Below the pieces are notes generated by a model, which ran no database searches, was not told the DNA's origin, and saw nothing but the letters and a program-made list of their open reading frames with translations. This document shows, piece after piece, positions 1 through 7,769 of a stretch of 64,000 nucleotides of DNA; the stretch's first letter is position 1, and every line of letters starts with the position of its first letter. The translations under genes were made by a program, and so were the position numbers. Source of the DNA: Lentzea sp. NBRC 105346 (lineage in GTDB: Bacteria; Actinomycetota; Actinomycetes; Mycobacteriales; Pseudonocardiaceae); the NCBI RefSeq assembly GCF_030269605.1, contig NZ_BSTQ01000016.1, forward strand, positions 1-64,000. The letters run 5' to 3'.

Positions 1-44
1 CGCAAACAACGCAGGCCCAGCAAACCCAAGACAGCAAACAACAA

Positions 45-74
45 AACGGGCCGCCGCTCACGCGACGGCCCGTT
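45..74 (-). terminator. Hairpin terminator after the methyltransferase gene
   Basis: A 9-bp perfect inverted repeat (45-53 and 66-74, arms AACGGGCCG and CGGCCCGTT) encloses a 12-nt loop. It lies about 60 nt past the stop codon of the minus-strand methyltransferase gene and probably ends that transcript. It could also serve a gene to the left of the window. Nothing else is visible in 1-132. Confidence 0.55.
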
Positions 75-132
75 AGGGAACTCACCCCTGGTTAAAACAC
101 CAGCGCTTGGAAAGCTCCCCCCATAGCGTTCA

Positions 133-1251
133 TCAGGGTGTCCAGCTCTGCACTGCCTCACCCGTGCGCGAGATCCACGACGGCGCGCCGGGTTCGCTGT
201 TGCGTCCTTTGTGGATGAACGCGATGTTGTGATGGAACGTGATCGAGTCGATGTTCAGGTCGGTGTGCCCAGGTGTCACCGGGTGCACCTGTTCCTGGTG
301 GTGCAGCCCGTCGAGCAACGTCTTCAGCAGCCCCATCGACTCCCCGGCGCCGTAGCCGGGCCAGTAGGACGTCTGCAGGTCCTCGATCACGTACAGCCCG
401 CCCGGCCGCACGTGCGGGAACAGCGCGTTGAACGACGTGACGACGTGCTCGGTCAGGTGGCTGCCGTCGTCGACGACGATGTCGATCGGCCCGATGCTTT
501 GTCCGAGCTGCTCGAGGAACACCGGGTCGTTCTGGTCGCCCTTGATGGTCTGCAGCCGTGGCTGGTCGAGGCCGGTCTTGTCGTAGATGTCCAGGCCGTA
601 GACGAGCCCGCGACGGAAGAAGTGCTTCCACATCAACAGTGATCCACCGCCGACGTCCGGCAGGTCGTAACCGCCGATGCCGATCTCCAGCACGGTCACC
701 CGCTTCGCCTGGTAGGCGGCGAAGTGGCGCTGGTAGTGGGGCGTGTACCAGTGCCCGCCCCACTTGTCCGTGTCGAACCGCACGGCCAGCGTGTCGAGAT
801 CCGCGTGGTAGACCGAGCACGCCTTGAGGACCTGGTGCGCGGCCTTCGTCGCCTCGGCGCGCGGGCCGAGCCAGGGGTCGTCCTGCTGCCACGTCGTGGG
901 ACCCGGTTCCTCCTTGAAGAACACGTCCCTGGTGACGTGGTCGCACGACGGCCCGAAGACCGCCTGCACCAGCTCGGCCAGGTCCTGCCGGATGACCAGC
1001 CAGGGCTCGTCGAGCCGGCCGGGCTCGATCTTGCCTTCGTTGAGCGTGACGAGGTAGCTGTTCGCTCCGAGCTCGAACTGCACCACGAACGGCTCCGCGG
1101 GCCCGTCGAACTGCGGTGCCCTGGCCAGCACCTCGCCGAGGACCGCCACGGCCACCTCGGCGGGGTCGAACTCGCGCAGGCCTGCCGCGATCTCGTCGAG
1201 CGTGCCGTCGGTCGCGGCGATGAGCCGGCCGACGAACTCGTTGCTGGCCAT
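133..1251 (-). CDS. MycE-like SAM-dependent O-methyltransferase
   Basis: 372-residue class I methyltransferase. The C-terminal half has the signature of the MycE group of macrolide/sugar O-methyltransferases: TDKWG and HWYTPHYQRHF before the SAM motif LEIGIGGYDLPDVGGGS, then GLDIYDK, the acidic metal-binding VVDDGSH and VIEDLQTSYW. The N-terminal ~150 residues match the auxiliary domain of that family, in which members methylate a sugar hydroxyl using Mg2+. I chose ATG 1251 (MASNEF) because the upstream extension is low-complexity shadow sequence. It lies at the edge of the polyketide locus and may methylate a tailoring sugar, but no glycosyltransferase or deoxysugar gene is in the window. 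Family assignment is from motif recall; the substrate is unknown. Confidence 0.8.
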   Translation of the reverse strand: MASNEFVGRLIAATDGTLDEIAAGLREFDPAEVAVAVLGEVLARAPQFDGPAEPFVVQFELGANSYLVTLNEGKIEPGRLDEPWLVIRQDLAELVQAVFGPSCDHVTRDVFFKEEPGPTTWQQDDPWLGPRAEATKAAHQVLKACSVYHADLDTLAVRFDTDKWGGHWYTPHYQRHFAAYQAKRVTVLEIGIGGYDLPDVGGGSLLMWKHFFRRGLVYGLDIYDKTGLDQPRLQTIKGDQNDPVFLEQLGQSIGPIDIVVDDGSHLTEHVVTSFNALFPHVRPGGLYVIEDLQTSYWPGYGAGESMGLLKTLLDGLHHQEQVHPVTPGHTDLNIDSITFHHNIAFIHKGRNSEPGAPSWISRTGEAVQSWTP

Positions 1252-1325
1252 GAAGGTTCCTCCCGTCGCGCTGAGTTTTCCCACCGTCTCGCTTTTCGAT
1301 GGTGGTGTCGTGGAGGAACGCTGAA

Positions 1326-1790
1326 CTACGCCTCGTACGCCTTCACGCCCAGGCGCTCGCCAACGCGCTTGGCCTGGTCCTTCGGCGCCCCCATGCTCTT
1401 CTGGAACGAGCGCCACACCAGCGGCACCATCCAGCGCCGCACCTTGGCGACGTTGAGGATGCGGTAGACCAGCAGCGCACCCTTGGGGTGGTCCTCGACG
1501 GTGTGCTCGCCGCGGTACCACCAGCCGCCCTGCACGGCGAACAGCCGCCGCTTGCGGTCGACCTCGACGCGCATGCCGCCACCGTTGGGGTTCTGGTTCC
1601 CGACGTGTGCTCTGAAGACCTCGGGTCCCCCGGTCAGCGTCATGTCGGTGTTGTCACCCGCGTAGAGCATGAACGCGTTGTCCTTGCCGACCTTGCCGGG
1701 CTTCACGTTGAGCAGCAGGTCCGCGACGACGTTCGCCGCCGCCTCGACCACGATCTTGGACTGCCACAGGGGCTTCCCCACCGCACTCAC
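1326..1790 (-). CDS. Conserved hypothetical protein, possibly SRPBCC-like
   Basis: 154 residues, GTG start at 1790, in line with and 74 nt upstream of the methyltransferase, so the two may be co-transcribed. I do not recognise the family with certainty. The alternating hydrophobic pattern (VEVDRKRRLFAVQGGWWYRG, then LLVYRIL) and the C-terminal amphipathic segment recall SRPBCC/polyketide-cyclase folds, which are common in aromatic polyketide loci, but this is only an impression. There are no signal peptide, membrane helix or obvious catalytic residues. Confidence 0.55.
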   Translation of the reverse strand: MSAVGKPLWQSKIVVEAAANVVADLLLNVKPGKVGKDNAFMLYAGDNTDMTLTGGPEVFRAHVGNQNPNGGGMRVEVDRKRRLFAVQGGWWYRGEHTVEDHPKGALLVYRILNVAKVRRWMVPLVWRSFQKSMGAPKDQAKRVGERLGVKAYEA

Positions 1791-1948
1791 CCTCTCACTA
1801 TTACTCGTTATGACGCGATACTACGCGAAGCGTTCCCTCTGCGCGAGTCTCTTCTTCGCCGATTCAGCCGCGTTAGAGGAGTCTTCGAGCCCCGGGATAG
1901 AGCGTGTCCGCCGACCTTTTGTTTCGGCTTCGGCTTCGAGGAGAACTC

Positions 1949-2833
1949 ATGCAGGACATGAACCGCCGGCGTTTCCTCGCAGTGGCGGGGGCGGCCGCCG
2001 CGGTCCCCGCGCTCGGCTCCGGGGTCGCCTCCGCTTCCGCGGATACGTTGCGAGCGGCGACCGTCCGTGTCGTCGTAACCGAGCAGAAGATCACCATGAC
2101 CCCGTCGCGCGTGCCGGCGGGTCTCGTCAGGTTCGAGGTGAGCACACCGGACGCCGCGTCCATCGCGCCCGGCATCTTCCGCTTACGCGGCAGTGCCGGA
2201 ATCGACAAGTTCCTCGAGTACTACGTCGCCGCGAACTCCCGCGACCTGCCGACCAAGCAGTGGGCCACCGGCATGATCGACAAGGAGGCCGAGTTCCTGG
2301 GCGGCGCCGCGGTGACGAACGTCAGCCCGATGGTGGTAACCGCGTTCTTGCGGCCCGGCAGGCACTACGTGTTCAACTACAACGCCGCGCTCACGCCGTA
2401 CCTGCGCGACAGCATCCTGCCGCTGGAGGTCGGGCCGCGGTACGGGTTGTCCTGGCCGCCCGCGGTCGACGATGTGATCGTCATGCGCAACAACGCCTAC
2501 GAGATGCCCAGCCGGATCCGGGGGCGTAGCACGTTCCTGGTCCACAACGCGACCGGGCAGGTCAATGAGGTGATGTTCCTCGGGCTTACGCCCGACGCTA
2601 CTGCGGATGACGTTCGGGCTTTTTGGGCTGCCGTGCTTGCCGGGAAGAAACCGCCGAAGGTTGTGGTGACCAGCTTGCCTGAGGGGTTGGCGCCGCTTTC
2701 CGCTGGTGGGACGGGGATTGTGACTACCGCTCTGCCGCCTGGGAAGTACATGGTCACTACGTTCATGTATGACCGGAACACTTGGTTGAAGGGGATCTTC
2801 CAGGACTTCTGGAAGATCGTGACGGTGTGCTGA
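1949..2833 (+). CDS. Tat-exported protein of unknown function
   Basis: 294 residues. A Tat signal is clear: MQDMNRRRFLAVAGAAAAV followed by an Ala-rich stretch and probable cleavage after ASA near residue 29. The mature part looks like beta-sandwich modules with cupredoxin-like phrasing (VPAGLVRFEVST, LPPGKYMVTTF) but has no recognisable Cu-binding His/Cys set. A GAGGAG ribosome-binding site (1938-1943) sits 5 nt before ATG 1949; ATG 1958 is an in-frame alternative. It is divergent from the hypothetical gene at 1326-1790 and its 3' end faces a repeat-rich gap. A secreted plastocyanin-like or substrate-binding role is possible but unproven. Confidence 0.7.
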   Translation: MQDMNRRRFLAVAGAAAAVPALGSGVASASADTLRAATVRVVVTEQKITMTPSRVPAGLVRFEVSTPDAASIAPGIFRLRGSAGIDKFLEYYVAANSRDLPTKQWATGMIDKEAEFLGGAAVTNVSPMVVTAFLRPGRHYVFNYNAALTPYLRDSILPLEVGPRYGLSWPPAVDDVIVMRNNAYEMPSRIRGRSTFLVHNATGQVNEVMFLGLTPDATADDVRAFWAAVLAGKKPPKVVVTSLPEGLAPLSAGGTGIVTTALPPGKYMVTTFMYDRNTWLKGIFQDFWKIVTVC

Positions 2834-3027
2834 GGGATTTCGGGTTGGGCGGTGCGTGTTGCTGACGGCGGCGCGCATTCCGCTTCCGGGTGCTGGTGGA
2901 CGGATTGGTCGGCGCGGCGCACCTCGCTGCGGCCGGCCGCGCGTCGGGTGACTCGCACCCCTGCAGCCAGTGGCCGGATGGCTCGTCCTGGCACCGCACC
3001 AACCAGTCACAGCGCAACCGGCAGCGC

Positions 3028-3360
3028 CCGGCGGACAGCTCGTCCGGGCCCCACCGCCCGCATCGCGACCACCCCCGGCGGCTCCACCTGCCAGACAACG
3101 CCCCCGCACCTCACACCCCGCGCCCCAGCACGACTGGCGCCCGGCGGCTCACGCCACACCACCGGCCAGACAACTCGCCGCCGCACTCCACCGCCCGCGC
3201 CCCGACCAGCGCCGGCGGCTCACACCCCTCACCACCAAATAGACAAGCCATCCCACACCACCGCCCCAGCGCAACCGGCGCCCGGCGGCTCACACCCGAC
3301 ACCAGCTGGCAAACAAGCCGCCCGCACCGCGCCCGCCTCACACCCGGCACCACCCGGCGG
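3028..3360. repeat. Degenerate ~70-bp-spaced intergenic repeats
   Basis: The 584-bp gap between two convergent genes (2834-3417) has no convincing gene. It holds six copies of a GC-rich word beginning CCGGCGG at 3028, 3075, 3141, 3212, 3282 and 3354; the middle four read CCGGCGGCTC and are 66-71 nt apart, and two copies are preceded by GCGCAACCGGC. The long open frames here are Pro/Ala/Arg/Thr low complexity and are artefacts of composition. Confidence 0.7.
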
Positions 3361-3417
3361 GCAGCTCGTCCGCGCCCCGCAACCCGCACCCGCCACCCCG
3401 TCCAGGGCCCATCGCTC

Positions 3418-4059
3418 TCACACCTCGTGCAACGTGCCCACCTCCGCGGCGAACAGCGCATCCGGGTCGAACCCCATCCCGTTGAAGTGCCCGCAGATCT
3501 CCAGGCTCACGAACCCGTGCACCCGAGTCCAGAACGCCAAAGCCCGGCGCCGCGTCCGTGGACTCGTCCCAGGCGCCCACTCCCCCGACAGCGCGTCGTC
3601 CTGCAGGGCGTCCCTGCCCTTGGCGACGTCGAGCGCGGCGAACGTCTCCAGCAGCACGGCCATCGCCTTGCGCGCGGCGTCCGTCGTCGTTTGCGGGGCC
3701 TCGTACCCCGGCACCGGCGTGCCCCACACCAGCAGGTAGCGGTGCGGGTTGCGCTTCGCCCACGTGCGCAGGCCGTTGGCTACCGCCGCCGGGCGCTTGC
3801 GGTCGTCCTTTTCGCGGACCGCGGCCGCGCGTAGGGCGGCGGCGATGTCGGTGTACGCGTCGGAGATCAACTCGGTCATGAGCTCGTCGCGACCGGCGAA
3901 GTAGCGGTACAGCGCCGGGCCGCTCACGCCCATCTGTTTGGCGATCGCGTTCAGCGACAGACCGGACGCCCCTGACGCGCCGATCTGCTCCCAGGCTATG
4001 GACTTCGCCTCCGTGCGGACCTGCTCGCGATAGCGATCGCGCGGTGTGGTCGTCGGCAC
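3418..4059 (-). CDS. TetR-family transcriptional regulator
   Basis: 213 residues with a GTG start. The N-terminal helix-turn-helix reads LNAIAKQMGVSGPALYRYFAGRDELM (about residues 36-61), typical of TetR/AcrR repressors. The C-terminal ligand domain contains LRTWAKRNPHRYLLVWGTPVPGY, a pattern seen in the WHG-type TetR subgroup. It is divergent from the quinone oxidoreductase gene and the 94-nt gap holds a perfect dyad (4110-4124), so it probably represses itself and that oxidoreductase and responds to a small aromatic ligand. Whether it also controls the polyketide genes is not shown. Confidence 0.9.
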   Translation of the reverse strand: MPTTTPRDRYREQVRTEAKSIAWEQIGASGASGLSLNAIAKQMGVSGPALYRYFAGRDELMTELISDAYTDIAAALRAAAVREKDDRKRPAAVANGLRTWAKRNPHRYLLVWGTPVPGYEAPQTTTDAARKAMAVLLETFAALDVAKGRDALQDDALSGEWAPGTSPRTRRRALAFWTRVHGFVSLEICGHFNGMGFDPDALFAAEVGTLHEV

Positions 4060-4109
4060 CTTCTCGCTCCTCTCACTTGACTTCGCGAACGTTAGTGCAT
4101 CAAGCTTCT

Positions 4110-4124
4110 GTTAGAGGTTCTAAC
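4110..4124. promoter_or_regulatory. Candidate TetR operator
   Basis: Perfect inverted repeat GTTAGA-GGT-TCTAAC between the divergent tetR and oxidoreductase genes. Spacing and location fit a TetR-family operator. The word CTGTTAGAGG (4108-4117) recurs at 6627-6636 inside the large hairpin. Confidence 0.6.
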
Positions 4125-4153
4125 AACAGTGAGAGCTTATCACGGAGGCGAAG

Positions 4154-5134
4154 GTGTCTAACGAGTGCGTTGAGGTCGTGCTGCCGGGAGTCGTTGAACC
4201 GGAAGGTCTGCAGGTCAACCGCAAGGAGCTGCCCGTGCCGGGGCCGGGCCAGGTGCGCGTGCGGGTTGAAGCGACCGGGGTGTCGTTCGCCGAACAGCAG
4301 ATGCGTCGCGGGCGGTACTACGACCAGCCGCCGTTCCCGTTCGTGCCCGGCTACGACCTGGTCGGGGTCGTCGAGACGACCGGCCGGCGCGTCGCGGCCC
4401 TCACGAAGGTCGGCGCCTGGGCCAGCCACGTGGTGCTCGACGAAGCAGATCTGGTCGACGTCCCCGAAGGAGTGGACCCGATCGAGGCCGAGACGGTCGT
4501 CGTCAACGGCATCACCGCGTGGCAGATGCTGCATCGCGCCGCGAAAGCCAAGCAGGGCCAGACGATCCTCGTCCACGGTGCGAACGGCGGCGTCGGATCC
4601 GTTCTCACGAGGCTCGCCAAAGCCGAGGGCATCCACGTCATCGGCACCGCCTCGCCGCGCCACCACGAAGCAATCAGGAAGCTCGGCGTCACGCCGATCG
4701 ACTACCGGGACGACGTCCCCAGGAAGGTCCGGGAGCTGGCGCCGGAAGGCGTGGACGCCGTGTTCGACCACATCGGCGGCCGCAGCGTCGTCGACTCCTG
4801 GCGCCTGCTCCGCAAGGGTGGCGCGCTGGTCGCGTACGGCAGCGCCGCCACGAAGGAGGACACCGGCGCGAAGGCGTTGCCAGTGTTGAAGATCGTGGCC
4901 AGGACGCTGCTGTGGAACGCCCTCCCGAACGGCCGCACGGCGACCTTCTACAACATCTGGGCGAAGAAGTTCAAGGCGAAGCACAACGAAGACCTCAAGG
5001 CGGTTCTCGCCCGCCTCGCGAGCGGCCACATCGACGCTACGGTCGCCGAGGTCTTCCCACTGGAGCAGGCCGCGGCCGCGTTGCGTCTGGCCGAGGAGCG
5101 CACCACCGCCGGCAAGATCGTGCTGAAGCCCTAG
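4154..5134 (+). CDS. Zinc-independent quinone oxidoreductase (MDR superfamily)
   Basis: 326 residues, GTG start behind GGAGG (about 4144-4148). N-terminal GroES-like domain (VPGPGQVRVRVEATGVSFAE), then a Rossmann NADPH site with ILVHGANGGVGSVLTRLAK near residues 137-155. The Cys ligands of zinc alcohol dehydrogenases are absent, as expected for quinone oxidoreductase/QorA-like NADPH reductases. It probably reduces a quinone or enone. Sited between a TetR gene and aromatic polyketide tailoring genes, it may act on the pathway quinone or protect against redox cycling. Its stop overlaps the convergent ABM gene by 4 nt. Confidence 0.85.
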   Translation: MSNECVEVVLPGVVEPEGLQVNRKELPVPGPGQVRVRVEATGVSFAEQQMRRGRYYDQPPFPFVPGYDLVGVVETTGRRVAALTKVGAWASHVVLDEADLVDVPEGVDPIEAETVVVNGITAWQMLHRAAKAKQGQTILVHGANGGVGSVLTRLAKAEGIHVIGTASPRHHEAIRKLGVTPIDYRDDVPRKVRELAPEGVDAVFDHIGGRSVVDSWRLLRKGGALVAYGSAATKEDTGAKALPVLKIVARTLLWNALPNGRTATFYNIWAKKFKAKHNEDLKAVLARLASGHIDATVAEVFPLEQAAAALRLAEERTTAGKIVLKP

Positions 5135-5421
5135 TCCACTTCGTACACGGCGTAGTGCGGGCCCTGGGAGCGGTCCTGGAAGGGACGCACGGCCGAGGGG
5201 TTGCCCTGGTGGTCCGGACCGTTCTGCCAGTCGCGGAACGCCTGCAGCGACGCCCATTCGCTCAGCACCGCGAACCGCGAGTCGTCTTCGGCGTTGCACA
5301 GCAGCTCCGCGGAGAGCAGCCCGTCGATCGGCGTGGTGACCCAGCTGATCTGACGGTAGGCCGCGGAAACGGCAGCCACATCGCCCTTGAGGTACACCAC
5401 GACCCTCGCCCGCTTCGTCAT
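5131..5421 (-). CDS. ABM-family antibiotic biosynthesis monooxygenase (small)
   Basis: 96 residues; ATG 5421 chosen because the upstream extension is shadow sequence. The fold signature is that of dimeric alpha-beta barrel ABM enzymes: RARVVVYLKGD start, then LLCNAEDDSRFAVLSEWASLQAFRDWQN and a C-terminal YAVYEVD strand. Cofactor-free members such as TcmH and ActVA-Orf6 oxidise polycyclic phenols to quinones. It closely resembles the product of 7467-7769 in layout, suggesting a duplicated pair. It is transcribed apart from the main PKS operon, divergently from the O-methyltransferase gene. Confidence 0.8.
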   Translation of the reverse strand: MTKRARVVVYLKGDVAAVSAAYRQISWVTTPIDGLLSAELLCNAEDDSRFAVLSEWASLQAFRDWQNGPDHQGNPSAVRPFQDRSQGPHYAVYEVD

Positions 5422-5536
5422 GGACCGCACTGTCCGGCACCGCACTCGAAAGCCGATGGAGACGGTCTTTAACCGGCTTCGAGCCTTGGCGGGGACGATT
5501 TTCCTTACCTGACAAGGCTTTCGGGAGGAGATCGGG

Positions 5537-6559
5537 ATGGAATGGTCAGCCGAGCGTGGCGTCGACCTGGGTGGCGTCATGGCGATGGCCCGCTCGTTCT
5601 ACCAGTCCCAGCTGCTGCTCAACGCGGTGAAGCTGGGCGTGTTCACGGCGCTCGGTGAGGGCCCCGCGTCCGCCGAGCAGCTGCGGGAGCGGCTCGAGCT
5701 GCACCCCCGCGGGGCGCGCGACTTCTTCGACGCGCTGGTGTCGATCGGGCTGCTGGTCCGCGACGGCGAGCTGTACAGCAACGGGTCGACCGCCGCGAAC
5801 CACCTCGACAAGAACAAGCCGCAGGCCTACCTCGGCGGGTTCCTCGGCCTGTCCGGCGACATCTACCCGCTGTGGGCCAACCTCGCGGAGTCGCTCAAGA
5901 CCGGCAACCCGCAGGTCAACAAGGACCACATCTTCGAGATCTACTCCGGTCCCGAACAGCAGCAGCGCGAGTTCTTCGACACCATGTCGACGGTCACGCG
6001 GATGTCGGCCCCGGACGTCGCGAAGGCGGTCGACTGGTCGCGTTACAAGTCCTTTGTGGACGTCGGAGGCTCGATCGGCACACTCGCCGCGACGATCGTC
6101 CAGGCGCACCCGCACCTGCAGGCCACGTGCCTCGACCTGCCCCTGATCGAGCCGCACTTCACCCGCACGGTCAACGAGCTGGGCGTCGCCGAGCAGGTCA
6201 CCTTCCAGGGCGCGGACTTCTTCAACGAGCCGCTCCCCGAGGCGGACGTCCTGATCCTCGCGCACATCCTGCACGACTGGGACATCGAACAGCGGCGCAC
6301 ACTGCTCAACAAGGCGTTCGAGGCGGTCCGTCCCGGCGGCGCGGTCGTCGTGCTCGACACGATGATCGACGACGAGCGCTCCGACCGCGGGCACGCGCTG
6401 CTGATGAGCCTGGACATGCTCCTGTTCTCCCCCGGCGGCAGCGAGTACACGTTCGGCGAGCTGTGCGTGTGGTTCGCCGAGGCCGGTTTCGTCCGCCCCT
6501 CCGCCCACCTCATCGCCAACGGCTTCGAGTGCCTCGCGATCGCCCACAAGCCGGCGTGA
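5537..6559 (+). CDS. TcmO/DmpM-type SAM-dependent O-methyltransferase
   Basis: 340 residues with a strong GGGAGGAG ribosome-binding site 7 nt upstream. The N-terminal winged-helix dimerisation domain (LLNAVKLGVFTALGEGPASAEQLRERLELHPRG) is followed by the SAM-binding motif FVDVGGSIGTLA (usual GGG is GGS here) and HILHDWDIEQ with the catalytic His of acetylserotonin-type O-methyltransferases. Relatives in aromatic polyketide clusters methylate phenolic hydroxyls. It is convergent with the MBL gene across a 69-nt hairpin. The position methylated cannot be told from sequence. Confidence 0.88.
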   Translation: MEWSAERGVDLGGVMAMARSFYQSQLLLNAVKLGVFTALGEGPASAEQLRERLELHPRGARDFFDALVSIGLLVRDGELYSNGSTAANHLDKNKPQAYLGGFLGLSGDIYPLWANLAESLKTGNPQVNKDHIFEIYSGPEQQQREFFDTMSTVTRMSAPDVAKAVDWSRYKSFVDVGGSIGTLAATIVQAHPHLQATCLDLPLIEPHFTRTVNELGVAEQVTFQGADFFNEPLPEADVLILAHILHDWDIEQRRTLLNKAFEAVRPGGAVVVLDTMIDDERSDRGHALLMSLDMLLFSPGGSEYTFGELCVWFAEAGFVRPSAHLIANGFECLAIAHKPA

Positions 6560-6574
6560 GACGTTCTAACCAGC

Positions 6575-6643
6575 GTGAGGCCTTCTAACAGTTCGGGCCC
6601 CTTGTCACGGTGACAAGGGGCCCGAGCTGTTAGAGGGTCTCAC
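6575..6643. terminator. Large bidirectional hairpin terminator
   Basis: Two 33-nt arms (6575-6607 and 6611-6643) are complementary with only three mismatches around a CGG loop. It lies between convergent genes, and its right arm contains the stop codon (6640-6642) of the MBL gene. Immediately before it, GTGAG-acgTTCTAAC (6556-6570) is repeated with a 19-nt period at 6575-6589. Confidence 0.75.
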
Positions 6644-7314
6644 GAATACGACAAGGGCAAACTCTCCCACTGGGCGGCGTCGTGCCCGTGGATGATCAGG
6701 GCCTTCTTGCGCGCGGCCAGGTCGACCAGCTTGCGGGTGCTCGACCGCACGGCGTCGCCGTCGAGGTCGAACGGGAAGATCGGCCGGTTCTCGGGATCGA
6801 GAGCCACGCTCATAGGGATCGCGTCGATCGCGAGCAGCACGGGACCGGTCTCCGGCAACCGCACGAGCACCGACTGGTGCCCGAGAACGTGCCCGGAAGA
6901 CTCGATCAAAGAGACCCCCGGCACGAGCTCCACGTCGCCGTCGACGAGTGTGTACTTCAGGTGCGGCAGATCCCACCGCGACCGCCCCTGCTCGAGCCGC
7001 GGCACCTCCCCCGAAACCGCGAGCTCGTAGTGCGACCGCTGCACGACGAACTCCGCGTACGGGAACAACGCGTGGTTGCCGCTGTGGTCCGGGTCGAGGT
7101 GCGAACACACCACGTACCGCACGTCCGAGACGCCGATCCGCGAAAGCTGGTCCAGCAACGAGTGCTCGGGACCGACGTGGATCGGCCCCTCGACGCCGGC
7201 GGGAAACCCGGTGTCCACCAGGATGTTCTCACCCGAGTCGGTCTCGATCAGATATGCGGGCACGGGCGCACCGAGCTTCGCCATCACGCCCAACCGCAAC
7301 AGATGCAGCTTCAT
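6640..7314 (-). CDS. Metallo-beta-lactamase-fold hydrolase, AHL-lactonase-like
   Basis: 224 residues, last gene of the polyketide operon. Its ATG overlaps the stop of the upstream 45-aa gene by ATGA. Metal-binding phrases: VCSHLDPDHSGNH (HxDxDH, with Asp where most family members have the second His), ESSGHVLGHQSV, LLAIDAIP and a C-terminal IIHGHD. Such proteins recur in type II PKS clusters, and ActIV of actinorhodin shows that this fold can act as a cyclase/thioesterase; the closest overall pattern here is the N-acyl homoserine lactonase subfamily. A role in releasing or lactonising the polyketide is an inference. Confidence 0.8.
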   Translation of the reverse strand: MKLHLLRLGVMAKLGAPVPAYLIETDSGENILVDTGFPAGVEGPIHVGPEHSLLDQLSRIGVSDVRYVVCSHLDPDHSGNHALFPYAEFVVQRSHYELAVSGEVPRLEQGRSRWDLPHLKYTLVDGDVELVPGVSLIESSGHVLGHQSVLVRLPETGPVLLAIDAIPMSVALDPENRPIFPFDLDGDAVRSSTRKLVDLAARKKALIIHGHDAAQWESLPLSYS

Positions 7315-7448
7315 GAGTCCTCCGGAAGATGGCCGCTCATGGTCACGCCGAGCGCGACCAGCAGCCAGAACACGAAAACGCCCGCCGAACGCCAGCGACG
7401 GCGGAGCGCTTCCTCGCGCTCCGCCTCCGTCAGCACTGCTGTCGCCAT
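7311..7448 (-). CDS. 45-residue single-pass membrane peptide in the PKS operon
   Basis: Frame found by reading the minus strand between the ABM and MBL genes. It begins MATAVLTEAEREEALRR, a charged amphipathic N-terminus, continues with one hydrophobic helix (about residues 22-37, AGVFVFWLLVALGVTM) and ends at TGA overlapping the next ATG (ATGA). Tight coupling on the downstream side and a sensible topology support a real gene. No known family. It could be a small membrane anchor for a tailoring enzyme or an accessory to export. Confidence 0.6.
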   Translation of the reverse strand: MATAVLTEAEREEALRRRWRSAGVFVFWLLVALGVTMSGHLPEDS

Positions 7449-7466
7449 GTCAACACGTCCCCAGAA

Positions 7467-7769
7467 TCAGTAGTGGGCAGCGACCTCGTAGATCCCGAAC
7501 GGCCGCTCCAATCGGGTATCCCGGAAGCGCCGCAGCGGCGAGGTGCTGTCCTTGTGCGACACCCCCTGCTCCCACTCGTTGAACGTGTCCAGGTCCTTCC
7601 ACCGGCTGATCACGACGAACGCGAGCGGGTCGTGCACCGACCGGAGCAGCTCGTTGCCGAGCTGCCCCGGAACCGACGCCAGTTCCCGGCTCACCTGGTG
7701 GTAGGCCTCGGTGACGCCGGTGACGTCGTCGGTCGCGTGGTAGAGCACGACGCGAACTTCACCACTCAT
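7467..7769 (-). CDS. ABM-family monooxygenase
   Basis: 100 residues from ATG 7769 (MSGEVRVVLY), which overlaps the upstream stop by ATGA. ABM alpha-beta barrel: VRVVLYHATDD, VTEAYHQVSREL, LLRSVHDPLAFVVISRWKDLDTFNEWEQG, FGIYEVA. Cofactor-independent quinone-forming oxygenase of the TcmH/ActVA-Orf6 type is the likely role, acting on the cyclised polyketide. It resembles the product of 5131-5421, so two paralogues may oxidise different rings or act as a heterodimer. Confidence 0.82.
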   Translation of the reverse strand: MSGEVRVVLYHATDDVTGVTEAYHQVSRELASVPGQLGNELLRSVHDPLAFVVISRWKDLDTFNEWEQGVSHKDSTSPLRRFRDTRLERPFGIYEVAAHY

